In this document: positions 57,750 to 64,000 of the stretch, piece after piece
How positions within the stretch are numbered: the stretch's first letter is position 1
Layout of the letters: the number at the start of each line of letters is the position of its first letter
Assembly: GCA_018907035.1 (NCBI GenBank)
Contig: JACCIC010000136.1
Coordinates: 1,336,501-1,400,500, forward strand
Origin: Sycobia sp. Sy_11
Lineage: Eukaryota > Arthropoda > Insecta > Hymenoptera > Epichrysomallidae
DNA: 64,000 nucleotides
Direction: 5' to 3'
Program-made: the position numbers and the translations under genes
The notes under the pieces: generated by a model
Database searches by the model: none
Told to the model about the DNA's origin: nothing
Seen by the model: the letters and a program-made list of their open reading frames with translations, nothing else

Positions 57750-59125
57750 TTTACTTTCTTGAAATTCTTCGATTCAGATCTGACGTTAATAAATGCCAAA
57801 AAAATAAGTAAGTATATATACGAACATTCATACTAAGTTGTTTATGATCTTGAGAATATTTTTCAATAAACAGTAAAATTATGTAAGACATTCGCAACTC
57901 TAATCGACAGAGAGTGATTTTATTAATAATCAACATCTAATATTAATCGGTAGTTTAGAAGATTACAGAAATCATAACAGCTATTTTACAGACGCAAGTC
58001 TAGATATTGAGAGAAAAAGTAGCTTCTAAGCCATAACTTTTACCTCTGTTTGTATAATTTAATAGCTTTCTATTAGTCAGTATTTGAAAAAACTTGTATA
58101 AAATGACAATATAAATAATATTATATTTCATTTTATAATGAGATATATTATCAATATGAATGGTATAAGAAAATAGGAGATCAATTTATTTTACAGCAAG
58201 TAGAAATCGTTTGTCATATTTATAGTAATGTACCTATCCTTTATTTATGGAAAAAAATATCTAATAAAGAGCGAGCAGAAAACATTGGACTTTAACGAAA
58301 TTATCATGGTATGCGTTAAGATTAAAACTTCTATTATTAGATTCTACAAGATGATAATAGTAATAGTATATTGTATGATTTAATATAGAAATAACTATAA
58401 GATTTAAATTTTCTGACCATAAAACGCATCATTAAAGCTACCCCCCCCCCCATAATCTTTCGAATGGTTGAGATACCTACATGTACAAGTCATAATATAT
58501 TGTATAGCAGTTTATGTGCACTAAATAATATCAAAGTCATGAAATTATTCTATCATACATATATTTTAACAATAAATAGAAGATAATCTTAAAGAAAACG
58601 ATAGTTAATGACATTTTTGTTTAAAGTTCGAGACGATCTCACTAACTTTTGCAACTAATTTCTCTATTGAAAGAGAAGAAGATGAGACCGTATAGCTATG
58701 GCTATACACTACTTGCTATAACCTACCTTCTATGTTATAGTCAATTAAAATATCGGTCTCTTCAAAGCTTACTTTTTAAAACAGTTTTCGTAAACAGAGA
58801 TTTTTATTCGAAAAATGGATAAAAAATTGTATGGATTGAACTTTCATTACTACTATGTACGTTTTGGCATTATGTTTTCTATAAATAATTTAATTTTCCA
58901 CTTCAAAACATCTTCACCAATTTCTATTTATATTTTCTGTAAAACTTAGAAATCTCTTACTATATAAAACAAATAAATGAAGTTGTAATAAAAATGTTTT
59001 TAATAGTTCTTAAAATTATTATTAATATTAATATGTAAATCGATTTTTCGTCTAAACAAAGTCATACCTAATATATGTATAAATTATTTTTGGTTTTTTT
59101 TTTTGAAAGTTCATTCATATTATAT
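57750..59125. other. intronic AT-rich DNA, no recognised feature
   Basis: No repeat or coding motif recognised. An 11-C run lies at 58441-58451. Confidence 0.45.
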
Positions 59126-59129
59126 TTGT

Positions 59130-59460
59130 TATCAGAAATAATATTAATAAATATTTCTATTGATCTTATAGACCAATTAAATTAAAAATAATATATAATT
59201 ATATTAATATATATTTATATTAATATTAATACATATCGATATATAATTAATTAACAATTATAATGACAGTCAGTCTGTCCTTGTTTAAAATCAGCCCCAT
59301 AGACTAATCTGAAATAAAAAATTTTTTTATTAGTAAAGTACAATCTGACTGTCCGGACCACCTTTACTTAATTAAGATTATGCTGCTGTTGTCCAAAGTT
59401 TTGAGCCCGCTAAGGCGCCTCATCATGGACCAAAAAAAAAACAATTTCAATATTAATTAT
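59130..59460 (-). mobile_element. Penelope terminal region remnant
   Basis: On the minus strand: hammerhead-like core, TTAATTAAGTAAAGGTGGTC, ACAGTCAGATTGTACTTTAC, AGATTAGTCTATGGGGCTGA, AAACAAGGACAGACTGACTG, and a terminal TTGGTCTATAAGATCAATA. It has the same landmarks as the 30.6 and 36.2 kb tails with about a fifth of positions changed by eye. Confidence 0.75.
59391..59430 (-). ncRNA. hammerhead-ribozyme-like core, degenerate
   Basis: Minus strand: GUCC/GGAC helix I; AUGAUGAG (first core base changed, GAUGA kept); helix II GCGCC/GGGC with UUAG; then AAAACUUU in place of GAAACGUU. Confidence 0.5.
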
Positions 59461-59610
59461 ATATTGATATGTATTAATTTTAATATAATGTATCAGAGAT
59501 AACAAATAATTTTCAAACGTTCTTCTCAATAATTGCATATATATTAATTTCATGAAGACAATTTTGTGATATTAGAAAAATCAATTGGTAAAAGATTAAA
59601 ATTTAATTAC

Positions 59611-59971
59611 CAAGTCCACCAAAATGAAGTCATCATTAGTACTTAGTAGTGAACAACTCTTTCTTCGTGGCGAATTTTTGGGATTGCATTTCTCAGACAT
59701 GTCATTCACAAGTCTTTCGTTTTCATTATTTGTATTAACTACTTCTCTCGATACTGTCATGACGGGTGTAATTTTTATTGCAGACTTTTCTATTTGGTTG
59801 GAGATTTCTATACCAGCTGTAAAAACTGATAAAGATGAAGGTTGTCGAAGAGTTAATAGTGAACTGAATGGAATATCAGAATGACAATCTTCTTGATTTA
59901 GAGCAAATTGCTTATTAGCAACGAATGCTCCTACTTTAATAGTATCAGTTAAAGTTCGTAGACTATCGTCA
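59611..59971 (-). CDS. Atg13: Atg13, penultimate coding exon
   Basis: 361 bp between acceptor tgtatttAG (59972-59973) and donor ttg|GTAATT (59609-59610). It adds one base to a codon begun upstream, then 120 codons in one open frame. TIKVGAFVANKQFALN matches the MKIGAFV motif of ATG13, SDIPFSSLL its D-IPF block, and NDDFILVDL at the exon end its DDFV(M)ID motif, which joins KTPFAA of the next exon. The region between them is Ser/Asn-rich and would be disordered. In ATG13 proteins this is the C-terminal regulatory part after the HORMA domain. No HORMA-encoding exon was found up to 64 kb, so upstream exons are outside the window or too diverged for me to see. Confidence 0.88.
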
Positions 59972-60168
59972 CTAAATACAAAAAGAAATACTTCAATAAC
60001 AGAATACATTACCAATCTAATAGAAACAACCAATTAAAATTCTCAATTGCACATTATCAAAGCTTGATTTAAGAATAAATCCGTTCATAAAATTATTAAC
60101 AAATATACTAGAACATTGATAATAAATAGATAATTTTATCTTCACCCTTGTGTGTATATATGTATATG

Positions 60169-60174
<6 letters not shown>

Positions 60175-60220
<46 letters not shown>
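60175..60220. repeat. (TA)n microsatellite
   Basis: About 22 TA units, ending where the hairpin element begins. Confidence 0.95.
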
Positions 60221-60224
<4 letters not shown>

Positions 60225-60510
60225 TTTTGATCGAGTTTGGGCTAATAAAAACTAAGTGTGTTTTTATTTTACGATGTTTCGTCGACAAGTATTGTTTGAT
60301 TTGTTTATTTAATTTTGAATGAAAATTTGACATTTCTAATTTGTTTCATTTTCAATGTAACAAATACTCTTGAGTTTGACTTAGAAGCTCTTAGCGTTAG
60401 CTTGTAAATTTATTTCAACTGAAGAATTCGACGGTACATTTGACGAAACATCGTAAAATAAAAACACACTAGAGTTTTTATTAGTCCAAACGCGATCAAA
60501 TGATTATTTT
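60221..60510. mobile_element. MITE-like hairpin element, about 290 bp
   Basis: Long inverted ends: 60228-60285 (TCGAGTTTGGGCTAATAAAA, GTGTGTTTTTATTTTACGAT, GTTTCGTCGA) pairs with 60440-60505 (TGACGAAACATCGTAAAATA, AAAACACACT, TTTTTATTAGTCCAAACGCG). The arms are about 60 bp at about 90 % identity by eye, around a 155-bp non-coding centre. It inserted next to a TA run. Probably in an Atg13 intron if upstream exons lie beyond it. Superfamily unknown. Confidence 0.7.
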
Positions 60511-62380
60511 TACATATATATTGATATACATATACTTGAACAATGTTCCAATTACTTTTCATACTACTTTTTTCATTAATTTAACGTTTTAAAAGGACAA
60601 AAAAATATATATTGGAACTACAATTTTCAATGTTGATACAAACAATGGATATACTTGAAGTATTCATATTATACTAGTCACTGTCACCATGTTTTTATCT
60701 ACGTCCATATAATTCACAATTAAATTATATTGTTTATACTACAAACGAAAAAGAATTTAACAAAAAGAAAACCTTGAAATTTTTTAAAAAATTTATGAAA
60801 CATAAACATATTTCCAAAATTCACTTAAAATTTTTATTTAAAAAAATTACAAATAAATATTTTATTATCTATATTAAATTTAATATTTACAAAACATTAT
60901 TAACATAAGTTTACAAAAATATAGTACTCAACAAAATAGGCTATCCTTCTCAACAATATTAAATTTATTTTATCAATAATAATAAAAAAAATTTTAGATT
61001 AAAAAAATGACATTTAAATGACTCAGTAAAGTAAGATACAATATTGATTAAATTATTTTCTTGTTTTATAGAATACTGTACGGTTCTCACTTCACAAGTA
61101 GTTTTATATAGCTTCTGAAGTATTTAATGCATCCCATCTGTTTTGAAGCGTGAACAAAAGTTTTTATTTTAAAGTTTATTAAAATTGATAATGAAAAGAT
61201 CACTTTCAAATATTATTTTATAATTTTCTTGCACATTGGCTCGGTAAAGGCGTAATTTTAAGAACAGGGCGTTTTCTAAAATATTTTTCACCAATCAGAT
61301 ACAAGACAAAACTTCTTAGATACTTTTACTCATATTATGGCAACTACGTCAAAAATATGCGTCATAGCTGACGGCAAATCTCATTTTGGCGGTAGGTATA
61401 TAATGGTGGGAACAGTTGACGCCCCCAGCTCTCTCAGGTAAGAGTGTTAAAGCTCCGGTACCTATATACCATGGAGCCCAAATCTCAATGCATTCCCTTT
61501 ATTATATGTCGGGGAAACCTAAATCTCAATACATTATTTAACAATGAGAACAAACATGTTAGTCTTAATTGCAATTTTATAATACTATATGTTTCGTCTA
61601 AATACCATCTATAATTTAAATCCAAACCCGGAATAGGCAAGACATTTTGGAACGAAAAAAGGAATGAATATTAGATCATTGTTGATCACAAGGCATGGGT
61701 TGGACGCAACATTTGATGGATTAGAGATGGGTAGGCAGACAAACCGACTGTGTACGGATATTATATTATAGAAAAATAAATAGAATATACAGATCATAAA
61801 TAAAGAGTGAGAGAGGGGGGACAGACAGATATATTTAGAGATTTTATAAAAACTTTATATAAAATATGTTGCTAAATTCGATAATATATTAAGACAAAAC
61901 TTGATACATGATAATATATGTAATTATATTCTAAATCTTTTCATAGTAAAACAAAAAATTTTCATATGGCAGAATAATATTTATACAAAATACTTTTCTA
62001 AAATCTTCCGATTAACAAAAAATAAATTATAGAACGCAATAACGTATTAAAACAATGAATCATTAAAACAGATGGTTAAGTGTATTTTATTTGAATTCTT
62101 AGAAATAACAGTATGTATAATTTAACCAAATATATTTAAAACTCTAGAAAATAATAATAAATAAATAGTTTTAACAGAAATGCAGCTTAATAAAATTCAT
62201 GAGATCATTTAATGTTTGGGTGAGTTGATTCCTCAGATAAAGAAGAAAAATATGCTGTGAAGTATTAATTGAAGTAACAATTTTTAAACAGTTATTTAGC
62301 AAAATCTACATATCAGAATATAATTACTTATATACAGAGAGAAAGGTAAAAATCTTATTATTATTTTGAAATATTCGAAT
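60511..62380. other. AT-rich DNA, no recognised gene
   Basis: No exon with convincing coding content on either strand. At 61320-61440 a short plus-strand frame (MATTSKICVIADGKSHFGGR..., ending at a CAG|GTAAGAG donor-like site) and, on the minus strand, a GATTGG box stand out, but neither can be assigned. Confidence 0.4.
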
Positions 62381-62384
62381 TAGG

Positions 62385-62680
62385 AATACGCATTTCGCTC
62401 TCAGACGACAGTTACCGAGGCTGAGAGGTGACTGCCTTGTTGAACACTTTTTCGCGAGCTATTGAAAAATAGAAATAGAAGGGATAATCCCAAATATCAA
62501 TAAGATAAATATTTATCCCAAGCATAGTTCAGGGTTGACCGATCATTGGGTGAGCGGCCGATTTGTTTATAGCAGGGCTCGGATGTTTATGGCATGTAAG
62601 TCGCCTGAATCCACGAGGCCTGGGTCGGCTTATACCTGCGATACATCTGTACCTAACAGCAGTTCCCCAATTTAAGACAT
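62385..62680. other. GC-richer segment of unknown nature
   Basis: About 300 bp of balanced composition in AT-rich surroundings, with a 63-codon minus-strand frame (62720-62529) rich in Arg and Pro. I recognise neither a protein nor an RNA gene. It could be a SINE, a worn exon or a retroelement end. Confidence 0.3.
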
Positions 62681-62689
62681 ATTTGTTTA

Positions 62690-63606
62690 TGAGTGACAAA
62701 AAGTACTGATAAATATTCAAGAGTTAACAATTGATATTATAAGAGATTTCCTTCAAGTATTTCATTTTAAGAAATACAAAATTATAATAAAACTAAAGTT
62801 AAAAATACGAAATTCTCATAACTGCCGTAAACATTTACAAATAGCCGTGTTTATTTTCAGTTTATTTTGTCAACGCATGAACTCATGAAAAAGAATTAAT
62901 TATCTTAAATCTTCGATGTTTTTAGGGGAACATTCTTCTGCTATTTTTTCTGATAATTCTTATTATTAAAAAGAGCAGGTATGAACTTGCCAGGCACGTT
63001 CCCGCACAGCTTATGTTATTTTTTTTAATAATTAATTTTTGCATGAAAAAATATTCCGTATTCTGAATAAATGAAGATTTATTAGTAAATAACTTTCAAT
63101 TTTGTAACTACATCGTTTTAAATAGCCAAAAAGATGAATAAATATGATTTATAGTGAGTTTTTATGAGTGAATTATAGATAACAATTTTATATATAACAA
63201 AATATTATTTATTTATTGGAACAGATTATATATTTTTTGAAGGATTGTGATTTGAGAGTTCAAGATTCAAAGTTTGCCCTCAAAGAAATAGGAAAACATT
63301 ATTTTGTTCAAATTCTGAAAAATTGAGTTGACAGGAATTCAACTTTGTCCATTCACAATCTTCGATTTGGCCACTAAAGTCCAATACTTAACGATAGTAA
63401 AGAATCAGATGCCCTTATTACCTGAACCCAAGCTATGCTATATATATATTTATAAATTTGCTTGAATATCCTTGTAACGATCCATCCCCTCTTTTCTTAC
63501 GTAATATTTATATTTTTAATTGCTATGGTTTTATGAAGATGGAGGATCCTGTCCGAACGGGTGAATGGACTGGGTGAATAAATCTTTATCGTAAATTCTT
63601 TTTTAT

Positions 63607-63641
<35 letters not shown>

Positions 63642-64000
63642 TAATAATAATAATATGTTTTATTAATTATTATTATTACAATGATATTCGTTAACAAAAA
63701 AAATATACTAATATTAAATTATTTTATTTCTTCATTTCGATGTATCTAGACTTCCTAATACAAATAAAAGAAAGAAAAAGAATTTATTATTTCGTAAAGT
63801 AAGTAAAATATATTTATTTTCGTGTTTTCGTTGCGCTTTAAATCCTTAATCCTATTATCGGGTTGTTGTTCAGTCTTGACCGATTTTCGCGCTCTTTCTA
63901 TTTACTTGATTGTCTATTTACACGACCTGAGGTGTCGGTTCTTCGCAGTTTATCGTATTTCATTTTATATAATTTCGGAGGGCTCCTCGTCAATAATATA
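62690..64000. other. AT-rich DNA with (AAT)n repeat
   Basis: (AAT)n lies at 63609-63654 with one interruption. The last 170 bp (from 63830) are less AT-rich and promoter-like, but I see no gene. Confidence 0.4.

Larger units (their letters stand above)
47287..59610 (-). other. Atg13 last intron, 12.3 kb
   Basis: Starts with donor GTAATT (59610 downward) and ends with a pyrimidine-rich run and AG at 47287. Its content is mobile: Penelope remnant (59.1-59.5 kb), BEL 5' half (54.3-57.4 kb) inside an inverted repeat-A pair, three mariners (52.1, 51.0 and 48.6 kb) and a GC-rich Gag-like ORF (49.9 kb). The uninterrupted coding phase across it supports the pairing of the two exons. Confidence 0.8.

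Noticed and set aside
58441..58451. Poly-C run
   Set aside because: A single homopolymer; possibly a sequencing or assembly artefact, no structure around it.

Overview
This is a window of insect nuclear genome: AT-rich, intron-containing, and dominated by decayed transposable elements. The mix of twelve mariner-lineage copies, BEL/Pao, gypsy with an envelope-like gene, an R1-clade LINE and Penelope-like elements, together with an insect-type Atg13, fits a hymenopteran (ant or wasp). The species is an inference that I cannot confirm from sequence alone.

The only host gene I can support is the 3' end of autophagy gene Atg13 on the minus strand. Its penultimate exon (59611-59971) and last coding exon (47065-47286) join in frame through canonical GT/AG sites. 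They are separated by a 12.3 kb intron holding three mariners, a GC-rich Gag-like ORF, the 5' half of a BEL element, an inverted pair of an unnamed repeat, and a Penelope remnant. Upstream Atg13 exons must lie beyond 60 kb or outside the window.

0-18 kb is a probable nested pile. A gypsy/errantivirus-like element (gag at 5.1-6.6 kb; Gag zinc knuckles, protease, integrase tail and a chuvirus-type envelope glycoprotein at 12.85-15.8 kb, all plus strand) appears to be split by a mariner (7.06-7.99 kb), a minus-strand BEL/Pao pol (8.3-12.3 kb) and a 284-bp internally deleted copy of the same mariner family (12.35-12.63 kb). A DD41D (rosa-type) mariner follows at 16.3-17.5 kb.

18-27 kb has interspersed repeats A, B and C, three mariner copies (one, 25260-26493, with both ends and TA target duplications), and about 3 kb of empty AT-rich DNA. 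27.5-31 kb holds two Penelope-like elements head to head; the plus copy has the RT and GIY-YIG endonuclease. 31-35 kb has microsatellites, a second repeat C and a mariner. 36-45 kb has a nearly complete but frameshifted R1-clade LINE (37.55-42.3 kb, minus), a deleted second copy (43.27-44.7 kb), mariner and Penelope remnants. 60-64 kb has a hairpin MITE and otherwise no recognised gene.

The most interesting signal is a set of five hammerhead-ribozyme-like cores (2.8, 30.6, 36.2, 45.1 and 59.4 kb), all in Penelope terminal regions, with a very short, roughly palindromic helix III and each with mutations in the catalytic core. Other points of note are the chuvirus-like envelope joined to a gypsy integrase tail, and an inverted repeat-A pair bounded by an 11-bp direct repeat and invaded by BEL.
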